From CAIWXH01 sp964555675 (lineage in GTDB: Bacteria; Chloroflexota; Chloroflexia; Chloroflexales; Chloroflexaceae): 15,517 nucleotides of DNA. Under the pieces are notes generated by a model. The model worked only from the letters and a program-made list of their open reading frames with translations, was not told where the DNA came from and ran no database searches. The stretch spans positions 1 to 15,517 of the forward strand of contig CAZKTU010000152.1 of assembly GCA_964555675.1 (NCBI GenBank). The letters are read 5' to 3'. Of the stretch, positions 1 through 8,167 are shown in pieces (positions within the stretch are counted from its first letter, which is position 1; each line of letters begins with the position of its first letter). A program made the translations under genes and the position numbers.

Positions 1-5
1 GGGTG

Positions 6-22
6 GTAGGGTCTCACCCTAC
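6..22. repeat. hairpin downstream of the alpha-glucosidase gene
   Basis: A perfect 7-bp inverted repeat (gtagggt / accctac, 3-nt loop) lies 14 bases past the stop codon of the alpha-glucosidase gene. On the minus strand a T5 run comes before the hairpin, not after it, so a classical intrinsic terminator is not shown, and the window edge hides what follows. It may mark the 3' end of the operon transcript. The left arm belongs to a motif (TGGTAGGGTC) seen again just past the isocitrate dehydrogenase gene. Confidence 0.45.
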
Positions 23-36
23 GAAAAAGCGCCCGG

Positions 37-1728
<1,692 letters not shown>

Positions 1729-1754
1729 CCCATACTCCTCCCCTGGTGAGGGTC

Positions 1755-1778
1755 TCAGGGAGGGCCTGCCCTCCCTGA
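1755..1778. repeat. intercistronic hairpin before aglA
   Basis: An inverted repeat with a 10-bp stem (tcagggaggg / ccctccctga) and a 4-nt loop lies between the second permease gene and the glucosidase gene. On the minus strand a T4 run comes before it rather than after it, so it is not an ordinary terminator. It could stabilise or partly stop the operon transcript. Confidence 0.4.
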
Positions 1779-1803
1779 AAACCCCCTATGTCCTATAGGC
1801 TGC

Positions 1804-1820
1804 CGCAAGCGTCGCTTGCG
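1804..1820. repeat. hairpin just past the second permease stop codon
   Basis: Two 8-base complementary arms (cgcaagcg / cgcttgcg) flank a single base, giving about a 7-bp stem with a 3-nt loop. It starts 5 bases past the TAA stop of the permease gene. There is no U-run after it. It may block 3' exonucleases or lower expression of the glucosidase gene compared with the transporter. Confidence 0.4.
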
Positions 1821-1825
1821 AGCAT

Positions 1826-2749
1826 TTAGCCCTTGACCGAGCCGGCCATCATGCCGCGCACAAAGAAGCGCTGCAGCGCGAAGAAGACGATCAGTGGGAG
1901 GATCATCGAGATGAACGCCCCCGCCGTAAGCAGGTGCCAATCCTGACCGTACTGCCCCATCAGGCCCAGGAGCCGCTGGGTCAGCACCTGCACCTGCGGC
2001 TCGGCCCCAAGGAAGACCAGGGCCACGAGCAGGTCATTCCAGGTCCAGAGGAACTGGAAGATCGCGAACGAGGCGAGAGCCGGCACCGAGAGCGGCAGGA
2101 TGAGGCGGGTGAAGATCGTGAAGTGGGTCGCGCCGTCGAGGAAGGCCGACTCGAAGATGTCGCGCGGGATGGTCGAAATGTAGTTGTAGAGCAGATAGAC
2201 GGCCAGCGGCAACCCGAAGCCGGTATGGGCCAGCCACACACCCAGGTAGGTCCCGCCCAGCTCGAGCCGCACATAGTCGCGCAGGATCGGCACCAGCGAG
2301 ATCTGCAGCGGCACGACCAGCAGCGCCACGACGATGATGAAGAGCAGCCGCCGCCCCGGAAAACGGATCCAGGCGAAGCCATAGGCGGCGAAGGCCGCGA
2401 TCAAGATGGGGATGATCGTCGCCGGCAGCGCGATGGTGATCGTGTTGATCACGGCGCGGCCCAGGTCGATCGTGTACTGCGCCGCCGAGGTCGCCTCGCC
2501 CTCGCGGGGGAGGCCCAGCAGGATGCGGTAGTTGTCGGTTGTGAAACGCGCCTCAGCCGGGTTCGTGATGACCGTCCACCAGCCCGAGCCACGTACGTCT
2601 TCGGCGGGGCGGAAGGAGCTGACCAGCAGGCCGAGGGTGGGGATGACCCACAGCGCAGTGATGACGAACATGATCACATAGACCAGGATCTTGCCGAGGC
2701 GGAGTGGGGGTCTGCGCCTGCCGCCAACAGCCACTGATGGTGCGCTCAT
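1826..2749 (-). CDS. aglG: ABC sugar transporter permease (AglG-like, MalG family)
   Basis: A 307-residue inner-membrane permease, the second of the two that form the channel of an alpha-glucoside importer. It has the usual MalG layout: a cytoplasmic basic start (residues 1-20), a first membrane helix at about 21-44, a long outside loop, then five more helices from about 100 to 295. The EAA loop that contacts the ATPase runs from Glu200 to Pro219 (ESAFLDGA ... LILP). The end, FFVRGMMAGSVKG, is the standard tail of this family. The text at 105-180, with its IPILIAAFAAYGFAW and VWLAHTGFGLPLAVYLL stretches, resembles rhizobial AglG most closely (from memory, not searched). Its ATG overlaps the TAA stop of the upstream permease by one base, so the two are translationally coupled. 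Confidence 0.9.
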   Translation of the reverse strand: MSAPSVAVGGRRRPPLRLGKILVYVIMFVITALWVIPTLGLLVSSFRPAEDVRGSGWWTVITNPAEARFTTDNYRILLGLPREGEATSAAQYTIDLGRAVINTITIALPATIIPILIAAFAAYGFAWIRFPGRRLLFIIVVALLVVPLQISLVPILRDYVRLELGGTYLGVWLAHTGFGLPLAVYLLYNYISTIPRDIFESAFLDGATHFTIFTRLILPLSVPALASFAIFQFLWTWNDLLVALVFLGAEPQVQVLTQRLLGLMGQYGQDWHLLTAGAFISMILPLIVFFALQRFFVRGMMAGSVKG

Positions 2750-3891
2750 TAGAATGCCTCCGACTGGTTGCCAAATTGCCGCAGGTTGTAGTACATCACG
2801 GGTAGCACCGCCACCAGCAGCACGATCGCGATCGCCGCCGCGCGCCCATTCTCGACCAGGCGGAACAGCTGCACGAACTGCACATTGGCGATCACCTGGG
2901 TGCCGAAGTTGCCGCCGGTCATCGACTGCACGATATCGAAGACCTTAAGGGTGCCCAGGAGAGTTGTGGTGGCCACCGTGATGAGCGCACCCTGGATGGA
3001 AGGCACGGTGATGCTGCGGAAGATCTGCAGCTCCGTAGCGCCGTCGATGCGCCCGGCCTCGTAGAGATCGGCCGGCACGCCCTTGATCGCCGCTGAGAGG
3101 ATGACCATGGAATAGCCGGTCTGCAACCAGATCAGGATCGCCACGAGCATCAGGTTGTTCCAGGGCTGGAGCAGCAGCCACCCCTGGGGCTGGCCGCCGA
3201 GCGCCGAGATGATGCCGTTGAGCAGGCCGATCTGCGGCGCACCGGGGGGCCGGAACTCGTAGATGAACTTCCAGATCACCGAGGCGGCGACGCCCGAGAT
3301 TACCATCGGCATGAAGATCAGCGTCTTGCAGATCAGCTCGGAGAGCGGGTCGAGCCGGTCGGCCAGCACCGCGATCAACAGGCCGAAGCTGACGCTGAAA
3401 GCCGTGCCGAAGATCAGCCAGAAGAGAAAGTTGTTGCGGTACGACTGGAGCATCTCCGGGCTGGTGAAGGCGTAGACGTAGTTGGCGAGCCCGACGAAGC
3501 CCTCGCCACTGGCGTCGAAGAAGCTGGCGTAGAGCGAACGCAGCGTGGGCAGGACGAGGTACCAGGTGAGGATGGCCAGCGCCGGCCCGACGAAGACGAA
3601 GGGCGTGAGGCGGCGCCGCCACAGGTTGGGAAGCTGCTCGATAGCATAGTTGGAGATCGAGAAGAGCACGAGCACGCCGCCGACGCCCCAGATGATCGCG
3701 ATCAGCGCGGTGATCCACAGGGGGATCTGCGCGTCGCGCAGGAACAGAAAGACCTGCCAGAGCACGACGAAGGTGATGAGCGGCACGAACAGCGAGACCA
3801 GGATTCGCCCGGCCGTGGTCGAGAGCCAGGCCTGCAGCCCCCTCGACCGCGCCTCTTGCTCTCCCCCCATCTTCACCGACTGATGCCCCAT
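2749..3891 (-). CDS. aglF: ABC sugar transporter permease (AglF-like, MalF family)
   Basis: A 380-residue inner-membrane permease and partner of the AglG-like protein. Two extra N-terminal membrane helices (about 30-50 and 57-79) precede the MalF-type core, which begins at PFVFVGPALAILTWYLVLP (97-115). This layout and the stretches LIFMPMVISGVAASVIWKF (191-209) and AILIWLQTGYSMVILSAA (251-268) match rhizobial AglF as I remember it. The EAA loop is at 278-297 (EAGRIDGA ... ITVP). The start is supported by an AAGGAGGAG ribosome site at 3896-3904; an internal Met8 has no comparable site. It lies 84 bp past the binding-protein gene, with a hairpin between them, and overlaps the next gene by one base. 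Confidence 0.9.
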   Translation of the reverse strand: MGHQSVKMGGEQEARSRGLQAWLSTTAGRILVSLFVPLITFVVLWQVFLFLRDAQIPLWITALIAIIWGVGGVLVLFSISNYAIEQLPNLWRRRLTPFVFVGPALAILTWYLVLPTLRSLYASFFDASGEGFVGLANYVYAFTSPEMLQSYRNNFLFWLIFGTAFSVSFGLLIAVLADRLDPLSELICKTLIFMPMVISGVAASVIWKFIYEFRPPGAPQIGLLNGIISALGGQPQGWLLLQPWNNLMLVAILIWLQTGYSMVILSAAIKGVPADLYEAGRIDGATELQIFRSITVPSIQGALITVATTTLLGTLKVFDIVQSMTGGNFGTQVIANVQFVQLFRLVENGRAAAIAIVLLVAVLPVMYYNLRQFGNQSEAF

Positions 3892-3935
3892 TGCACTCCT
3901 CCTTGCGCTATCTTCCGTACGGCGGCGTGAGGGCT

Positions 3936-3962
3936 GGGGCGAGCGCCAAGCCGCCTCGCCCC
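3936..3962. repeat. hairpin between binding-protein and permease genes
   Basis: An 8-bp GC-rich stem (ggggcgag / ctcgcccc, 11-nt loop) lies between the binding-protein gene and the first permease gene. Hairpins at this place are known from other sugar importers (for example malE-malF), where they keep the binding protein more abundant than the membrane parts. No U-run follows on the minus strand, so partial termination or protection from decay is the likelier role. Confidence 0.5.
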
Positions 3963-3975
3963 AACCTCGCCTGGA

Positions 3976-5328
3976 TCACTTCGGCTGCGCGGCGTCGATG
4001 TCCGCGAGAGCCCCGTCGAGGTCACGGTTGCCGCTCGCCCAGTCGGTCACGCCCTTCCAGAAAGCCGCATTGACCGCGGCGTCCATCTGGTCCGAGCCGT
4101 CGAAGCGCGCGGCCTCGGCCTCGGTGACCGTCTTCGCCAGCGTGCCCTCGATCCCCGTCGGGTACTTGCTGAAATCCTGGCCCTTGTGGGGGAAGACCGC
4201 GCCGCCCGACTGGATCCATGGGGTCGTCGACTCGGCCGTCGTCAGGTACTCGATAAATTTGCGGACCTCGGGGCGGTCCTTGCCATTGAAGACCATCAGG
4301 GTATCGCCGCCCACCAGCAGGGCGGGCGTAACGGCCGGATCGATGGGGGGCAGCACGAAGGTGCCCACCTGATTGTCGAGGTCGGCCTTGACGGCATCGC
4401 TGAAGAAGCCGGTCACGAAGCCGCCCTGCATATGCAGCCAGCAGCTCGGCGGGTCGTTGAAGAGGAAGTTCGCCGCATCGGGGACGCCGGTGAGCACGAT
4501 CGTCTGCTGGCCGCCGTAGACCTCGGTCGGGTCGAACCAGATCTTGCTCAGGAGCTCGAAGGCGTTCTTGACCTCGGGCGAGGAGAAGGGCAGCGTGCCG
4601 GCGACCCATTGGTCGTACTTCTCGACCGGCTGGGTCCGCAGCATAATGTTCTCGATCCAGTCGGTGCCCTTCCAGCCGGTGGCCTGCTCGGCCTCGATCC
4701 CCTCGCACCAGGGCGCGATGCCCGACTCCTTCATTTTGGTCGTCAGGGCGGTGAGCTCGTCCCAGGTCTTCGGGATGCTATAGCCGGCCTGCTCGAACGC
4801 TGGCTTGTTGTACCAGACAAAGCCCTTGGGATAGACGCTGTAGACCAGGCCGTAGAGCTCGCCGTCGACGGTGCCGAGGTCCTTCCAGAAGGGGGCGTAG
4901 GTCTTGTCCATGCCGGCGGTAGCCTCAGGCCAGAGCGGCGCCAACTGGCCCTGGCGGGCGAGGCGGGCCATACCGCCGGGCTGGGGCAGCACCGCGATAT
5001 CGGGGATATCGCCGGCCTGGACCTTGACGACAATCTGGGTATCGATGTCGCCGACGCCGCTGTAGACGACGTCGATGCCGGGGTTGGCGGCCTCGAACTG
5101 CTCGATCACCTTGGTGAAAGCCGCCTCGGCGTTGCCCTGGTAGGCGCCGAGAATGTTGATCGTACCGGTGTCGGCACCGGCGGCGGCGGCGGCAGGGGCG
5201 GCGGTGGGGGCGGGCGCGTCCCCAGCGGGGGCGGTGGTGGGGCTCTGGGTGCTTCCCGCGCCACAGGCGGCGAGGATCAGGCTGAGCAGGACGATGAGGG
5301 CGGTCATCGAAACGCCATTGGCTCGCAT
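3976..5328 (-). CDS. aglE: ABC sugar-binding lipoprotein (AglE-like)
   Basis: A 450-residue extracytoplasmic binding protein that captures the sugar and delivers it to the two permeases. The N-terminus is a lipoprotein signal peptide with lipobox L19-A20-A21-C22, so it is probably anchored by a lipid at Cys22. Residues 23-54 are a Ala/Pro/Thr-rich tether. The solute-binding fold begins near residue 56 (TINILGAYQG) and shows the usual family signatures: FEAANPGIDVVYSG (88-101), GDIPDIAVLPQPGG, LYGLVYSVYPKGFVWYNKPAFEQAG, and TWDELTALTTKM. The length suits the AglE/MalE-type cluster. AGGAGG lies 9 bases before the ATG (5338-5343). The substrate is inferred from the alpha-glucosidase neighbour, not from binding residues. 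Confidence 0.88.
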   Translation of the reverse strand: MRANGVSMTALIVLLSLILAACGAGSTQSPTTAPAGDAPAPTAAPAAAAAGADTGTINILGAYQGNAEAAFTKVIEQFEAANPGIDVVYSGVGDIDTQIVVKVQAGDIPDIAVLPQPGGMARLARQGQLAPLWPEATAGMDKTYAPFWKDLGTVDGELYGLVYSVYPKGFVWYNKPAFEQAGYSIPKTWDELTALTTKMKESGIAPWCEGIEAEQATGWKGTDWIENIMLRTQPVEKYDQWVAGTLPFSSPEVKNAFELLSKIWFDPTEVYGGQQTIVLTGVPDAANFLFNDPPSCWLHMQGGFVTGFFSDAVKADLDNQVGTFVLPPIDPAVTPALLVGGDTLMVFNGKDRPEVRKFIEYLTTAESTTPWIQSGGAVFPHKGQDFSKYPTGIEGTLAKTVTEAEAARFDGSDQMDAAVNAAFWKGVTDWASGNRDLDGALADIDAAQPK

Positions 5329-5448
5329 AGGTGCATTCCTCCTAAATCGTCGTCACACGGTTGCGTCGGTTCGGGATGGTGCGCTGCCGGGTATGCTCCG
5401 AGGGTGCCTCCTTCCTAGTCGTGGCGCAGAGCGCTGAGGGCGGCGGGA

Positions 5449-5467
5449 TCACTCCGCGTTGGAGTGA
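5449..5467. repeat. hairpin in the aglE leader
   Basis: A perfect 7-bp stem (tcactcc / ggagtga, 5-nt loop) within the roughly 200-nt untranslated leader of the binding-protein gene. The rest of the leader (5329-5525) shows no riboswitch or T-box signature that I recognise. Confidence 0.35.
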
Positions 5468-5525
5468 GAGCGAGGGGCTCAGCCAGCGACAAGCCTCCGC
5501 CAACTGGACCCAGAAGAAGTCTGAT

Positions 5526-5539
5526 TGGAAACTCTTCCA
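5526..5539. promoter_or_regulatory. LacI-family operator 1 (importer operon)
   Basis: The sequence TGGAAACTCTTCCA has half-sites TGGAA / TTCCA around 4 bases. It is identical to operator 2, and its exact reverse complement occurs before the regulator gene. It lies downstream of the proposed -10 of the importer promoter, where binding would block transcription. Confidence 0.8.
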
Positions 5540-5568
5540 CATAGAGTCGCTCATGGAAACTCTTCCAA
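5540..5568 (-). promoter_or_regulatory. possible promoter of the importer operon
   Basis: On the minus strand TTGGAA (5568-5563) and TCTATG (5545-5540) are 17 bases apart. They match the sigma-70 consensus at 4 of 6 and 3 of 6 positions, so the call is weak from sequence alone. The placement is meaningful because operator 2 covers the -35 and operator 1 lies next to the -10. Confidence 0.4.
5554..5567. promoter_or_regulatory. LacI-family operator 2 (importer operon)
   Basis: A second copy of TGGAAACTCTTCCA, identical to operator 1, with centres 28 bp apart. Two identical 14-bp partial palindromes this close are unlikely by chance, and the site next to a LacI-family gene makes the assignment strong. 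Confidence 0.8.
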
Positions 5569-5573
5569 GCGAG

Positions 5574-5613
5574 AAAAACGTAATGCTTCTCCCTCGGGCG
5601 CATACGCTCGAGG
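5574..5613 (-). terminator. possible terminator of the regulator gene
   Basis: Directly after the TAA stop (5616-5614) the minus strand forms a 9-bp stem with one mismatch and a 4-nt loop (arms 5605-5613 and 5592-5600). A T5 run follows at 5578-5574, but about 13 bases after the stem, farther than in a classical intrinsic terminator. It would separate the regulator transcript from the importer operon. Confidence 0.4.
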
Positions 5614-6621
5614 TTATGCCGTCACGCGGGCCTTCAGCGAGAAGGGCAGGTCGATCTGCTGGGGGGCTCGCTCAGGGTCATCGAGGAGCGCGAGCAGCTC
5701 TTCGACGGCGCGCCGGCCCGACTCCTTGAGCTGCTGATCGATCGTCGTGAGCCCAAAGGCTTCGGCGTGCTCGATGTCGTCGAAACCCATTACAGCCACA
5801 TCCCCAGGCACCTGGAGGCCGCGCTCACGGGCAGCCCTGACTACTCCGAGAGCCTGGGTATCGCTCCCCGCGAAGATCGCGGTGGGCGGATCTGGAAGAC
5901 TGAGCAGGCGGTCTGCCTGCTGGCGGGCCGGCTCCATCCCGAATGGGGCGAGGCCCACATAGCGATCGGGGAGTGCGACGCCTGCCCGAGCGAGGGTCTC
6001 CCGGAACCGGCCAAGCTTGTGATCGCCGATCGTACCGGTGAAGGCGGGGATGTCGGTATCGCCGATAAAGCCCAGGCGGCTGTAGCCCCGTGCAAGCAAG
6101 TACTCTGCGGCCATCTCCCCGCCGAGGGCGTCGTCGTGGATGATCCGCGTGAGCGAGGGGTGGACCACATCGCTCGCGGGCAGGATGACCACCGTAGGGA
6201 GGTTGTTGCTCAGCAGGCGCAGAGCGGTCGCGCTATCGAAGGGCAGACCGATGACGATCAGGCCGTCGACGCGGTGGGTGAGCGCCAGGTTGGTCAGATA
6301 GCCGTCGCGCTGCGCCTCTGAGGCCACATCGTAGACGACGAGCTCGTACGGGTGCGCGTTCAGGGTGGCGACTACGCCGCGCAGGCGATCCACGAACGAG
6401 TCGGAGGTGAAGAAGGGTGTCAGAACGCCGATGCGGCCAACTTGCTTGCGCGCTCGAGCGAGCGCCTCGAACTTGGGGACAAAGCCCAGGGTATCGATGG
6501 CGGCCAAAACGCGGGCACGGGTGTCAGGGTTGACCTGCTCGGAGGCATTAAGCACGCGGGAGACGGTGCCGATGCCGACGCCTGCCTCCTTTGCCACATC
6601 GTAGATTGTCGCCTTCGACAT
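5614..6621 (-). CDS. LacI-family transcriptional regulator
   Basis: A 335-residue repressor-type regulator, probably controlling the adjacent alpha-glucoside importer and itself. The N-terminal helix-turn-helix is clear: TIYDVAKEAGVGIGTVSRVLN (5-25), followed by the third helix to about 46. Residues 62-335 form the periplasmic-binding-like effector domain, starting with RIGVLTPFF and including GFIGDTD and the family signature VAVMGFDD near the end. The hinge differs from the norm: the usual Y-x-P-N-x-x-A-R-x-L is replaced by VPKFEALARARKQ (48-60). It is placed like aglR of the rhizobial agl locus. The ribosome site is weak (GAGG, 12 bases before the ATG). The effector is probably an imported alpha-glucoside or its product (inference). 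Confidence 0.92.
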   Translation of the reverse strand: MSKATIYDVAKEAGVGIGTVSRVLNASEQVNPDTRARVLAAIDTLGFVPKFEALARARKQVGRIGVLTPFFTSDSFVDRLRGVVATLNAHPYELVVYDVASEAQRDGYLTNLALTHRVDGLIVIGLPFDSATALRLLSNNLPTVVILPASDVVHPSLTRIIHDDALGGEMAAEYLLARGYSRLGFIGDTDIPAFTGTIGDHKLGRFRETLARAGVALPDRYVGLAPFGMEPARQQADRLLSLPDPPTAIFAGSDTQALGVVRAARERGLQVPGDVAVMGFDDIEHAEAFGLTTIDQQLKESGRRAVEELLALLDDPERAPQQIDLPFSLKARVTA

Positions 6622-6645
6622 AGGTGCCTATAGCCTCTATTGACT

Positions 6646-6659
6646 TGGAAGAGTTTCCA
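6646..6659. promoter_or_regulatory. LacI-family operator 3 (regulator gene)
   Basis: TGGAAGAGTTTCCA is the exact reverse complement of operators 1 and 2. It lies in the leader of the regulator gene, 24 bp before its ATG, and supports autoregulation. Confidence 0.8.
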
Positions 6660-6661
6660 TA

Positions 6662-6675
6662 TGGAAGTTCTTCCA
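6662..6675. promoter_or_regulatory. LacI-family operator 4 (regulator gene)
   Basis: TGGAAGTTCTTCCA keeps both half-sites but changes the centre. Its centre is 16 bp from that of operator 3, and it covers the expected transcription start of the regulator gene. Confidence 0.72.
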
Positions 6676-6702
6676 GATTAGCATAGCTCCAGGAATTGTC
6701 AA
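6675..6702 (-). promoter_or_regulatory. promoter of the LacI-family regulator gene
   Basis: On the minus strand a perfect -35 box TTGACA (6702-6697) is followed after 16 bases by TAATCT (6680-6675), a 3-of-6 match to the -10 consensus. The start would fall near 6668, inside operator 4. The -35 box overlaps the TGA stop of the upstream hydrolase gene. Confidence 0.55.
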
Positions 6703-7736
6703 GAGCTCATTTTCGGCGGAAGCTGGTCGAGCAGCCGGGCCAGGTGCTCACGCCAGAGGATGGGCCAAGAGTGGCCGCGGTGGCCGTGGGTCTGCTCACT
6801 CGCCGGGATGACCAGCGCCTGGCCCTTGGAGACGCGCCGGATCTCACGCTCGAGGACGCCCAACTCCGGCGGGTTGACCAGGTCGTCGGCGAAGTTGATC
6901 GCCAGCAGCGGCGCGGCGATCTGCTCGAGGTGCGGCGCGGGGTCGTAGTCACGGGAGGCCTCGATCTGGTAGAGCAGGTCGTTGGCGTCGAGGGTGGCCC
7001 GGTACTCGCTGACCATGCGCTCGAACAGCGCGTCGGCCTCGGCGGCGGTGGGCGCCTCGTGCTGCCAGCGGGCGGGGGCGCTCACCATTAGCAGCAGCAC
7101 ATAGATGGCCGTCGTGAGACCGGGCGGCTGGGTCTCGTAGTCGCCCGCATGCCACGCCGGGTCAGTGCGAATCGCGTCGCCCGCCATGCGCCGCAGCATG
7201 CGGTTGCGCCCGGCGATCTGCACGGGGAGCGAAGCCAGCGGCATCAACGCCTCGACCATCCCCGAGTGAAGGTAGCCCCACATCCAAGTCTGCATCCCGC
7301 CCATCGAGGTGCCGGCCACGAGGCGCAGCCGATCGACACCAAGGCCCTGCGTGACGAGGGCGTGCTGGGCGGCGACCATATCGGCGTAGGTGTAGCGCGG
7401 GAAGCTTGCCCGCAGCCCGTCGCTCGGCTTGCTGGAACCGCCGTGGCCGATGCCGTCGGGCAGAATCAGGAAGTGGCGCTGGGCGTCGAGCAGCTGGCCC
7501 GGCCCAAACAGTTCGCCGGCGAATTGCGGGCGCAGGAAGGCTTGCCCGCTGCCCCCGGTGCCGTGGAGCAGCAATACCGCATTGGTTGCGCGGCCGGCAG
7601 AGTCGCGTCGAAGCGTGCCGAGGGTGGTGTAGCGCAGATGTAGCTCGGGCAGCGCCCCGCCCTCGGCGAAGCGGAAGTCTCGCAAAACAAGCGTGCCGGC
7701 GGTGAGACGAAGCCCAGGAACAACAGTATTGCGCAC
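6699..7736 (-). CDS. MetX-like alpha/beta hydrolase
   Basis: A 345-residue alpha/beta-hydrolase of the homoserine O-acetyltransferase (MetX) superfamily branch. The nucleophile elbow is GTSMGGMQ with Ser144 (142-149), the oxyanion-side strand is VLLLHGTGGSG (54-64), and DGIGHGGSS (94-102) follows. The acid is probably Asp284 or Asp285 (NFADDLVNP) and the base one of His317/319/322 (THGHRGH). Real MetX enzymes are usually longer and end in a different His context, so homoserine acetylation should not be assumed; an esterase or acyltransferase of unknown substrate is safer. No signal peptide is visible. The start is GTG, with a G-rich but poorly placed ribosome site. It is co-oriented with the regulator gene, 77 bp upstream of it, and may be unrelated to sugar use. 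Confidence 0.85.
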   Translation of the reverse strand: MRNTVVPGLRLTAGTLVLRDFRFAEGGALPELHLRYTTLGTLRRDSAGRATNAVLLLHGTGGSGQAFLRPQFAGELFGPGQLLDAQRHFLILPDGIGHGGSSKPSDGLRASFPRYTYADMVAAQHALVTQGLGVDRLRLVAGTSMGGMQTWMWGYLHSGMVEALMPLASLPVQIAGRNRMLRRMAGDAIRTDPAWHAGDYETQPPGLTTAIYVLLLMVSAPARWQHEAPTAAEADALFERMVSEYRATLDANDLLYQIEASRDYDPAPHLEQIAAPLLAINFADDLVNPPELGVLEREIRRVSKGQALVIPASEQTHGHRGHSWPILWREHLARLLDQLPPKMSS

Positions 7737-7749
7737 GATTCCCCCCGAA

Positions 7750-7793
7750 TCAATGCTGCGTCAATGCTGGATCAATGCTGGATCAATGCTCGC
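7750..7793. repeat. four 11-bp tandem repeats in a divergent promoter region
   Basis: Four consecutive units of TCAATGCTG plus two variable bases start at 7750, 7761, 7772 and 7783; the last is truncated or diverged. The 11-bp period is about one helical turn, so all copies face the same side of DNA. They begin 14 bp upstream of the hydrolase GTG and end about 50 bp before the small-protein ATG, a good place for a regulator binding site. No convincing -10/-35 pair was found here on either strand. Confidence 0.75.
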
Positions 7794-7841
7794 CAGGTAC
7801 GCTGGCTCCAGACCACCCGCCCACGAAACCAGGAGCCACCG

Positions 7842-8060
7842 ATGGCCTGCCCCCCGCCCCAGTCTTTCTTGCTGCGCCTGTGGCGCGATCGGGCCGAGGC
7901 CCCGCTGCGGGCCACGCTCATCCCCGTAGGCCAGCCGCAGATGCCGCGCCACTTCGCCACGCTGGAGGCGCTGCACGCCTTTCTGCGCGCCGCCCTTGAG
8001 AACCCCGCTGAGACGCTCGCCGTGGATATACGCGATTGTACCCCATTAGAGGAGCACTGA
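7842..8060 (+). CDS. small conserved-looking hypothetical protein
   Basis: A 72-residue protein of unknown function. The start is chosen at the ATG with AGGAG 6 bases upstream (7831-7835); a longer frame from 7764 would run through the tandem repeats and is unlikely. The pattern SFLLRLWRD ... RATLIPVGQ ... HFATLEALHAFLRAAL is familiar from small proteins of Chloroflexota and myxobacteria, in which an LRLWR strand, a second strand and an F-x-x-L-E-A-L-x-x-F-L helix make a tiny alpha/beta fold. That memory was not checked by search. It has no signal peptide or membrane segment. It stands 107 bp before the large secreted-protein gene on the same strand. Confidence 0.65.
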   Translation: MACPPPQSFLLRLWRDRAEAPLRATLIPVGQPQMPRHFATLEALHAFLRAALENPAETLAVDIRDCTPLEEH

Positions 8061-8167
8061 ACAGAAGCTGACGATGCCGCTGAAGGTTCGACGGCCGGCT
8101 CGTTGATGAAGCGGACTCAACGCTGGTCCGCACTGTATCGGGTACAAGAGAGAAGGAGCAACCAGTG

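Noticed and set aside
4186..5418. A 410-codon open frame on the plus strand
   Set aside because: It is antisense to the sugar-binding lipoprotein gene and Gly-rich, with no domain.
5329..5525. A riboswitch or T-box in the binding-protein leader
   Set aside because: A GGGTCC stretch suggested a T-box at first, but the conserved T-box bases and the specifier stem are absent.
6699..7736. Calling the hydrolase homoserine O-acetyltransferase (metX)
   Set aside because: The nucleophile motif fits the superfamily, but length, the His region and the neighbours do not support methionine synthesis.
7750..7793. A CRISPR array or plasmid-type iterons
   Set aside because: The units are 11 bp with no spacers, and no replication or cas gene is nearby.
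7764..7841. A longer N-terminus for the 72-residue protein
   Set aside because: The extension would start inside the 11-bp repeats and lacks a ribosome site, while the ATG at 7842 has AGGAG at good distance.
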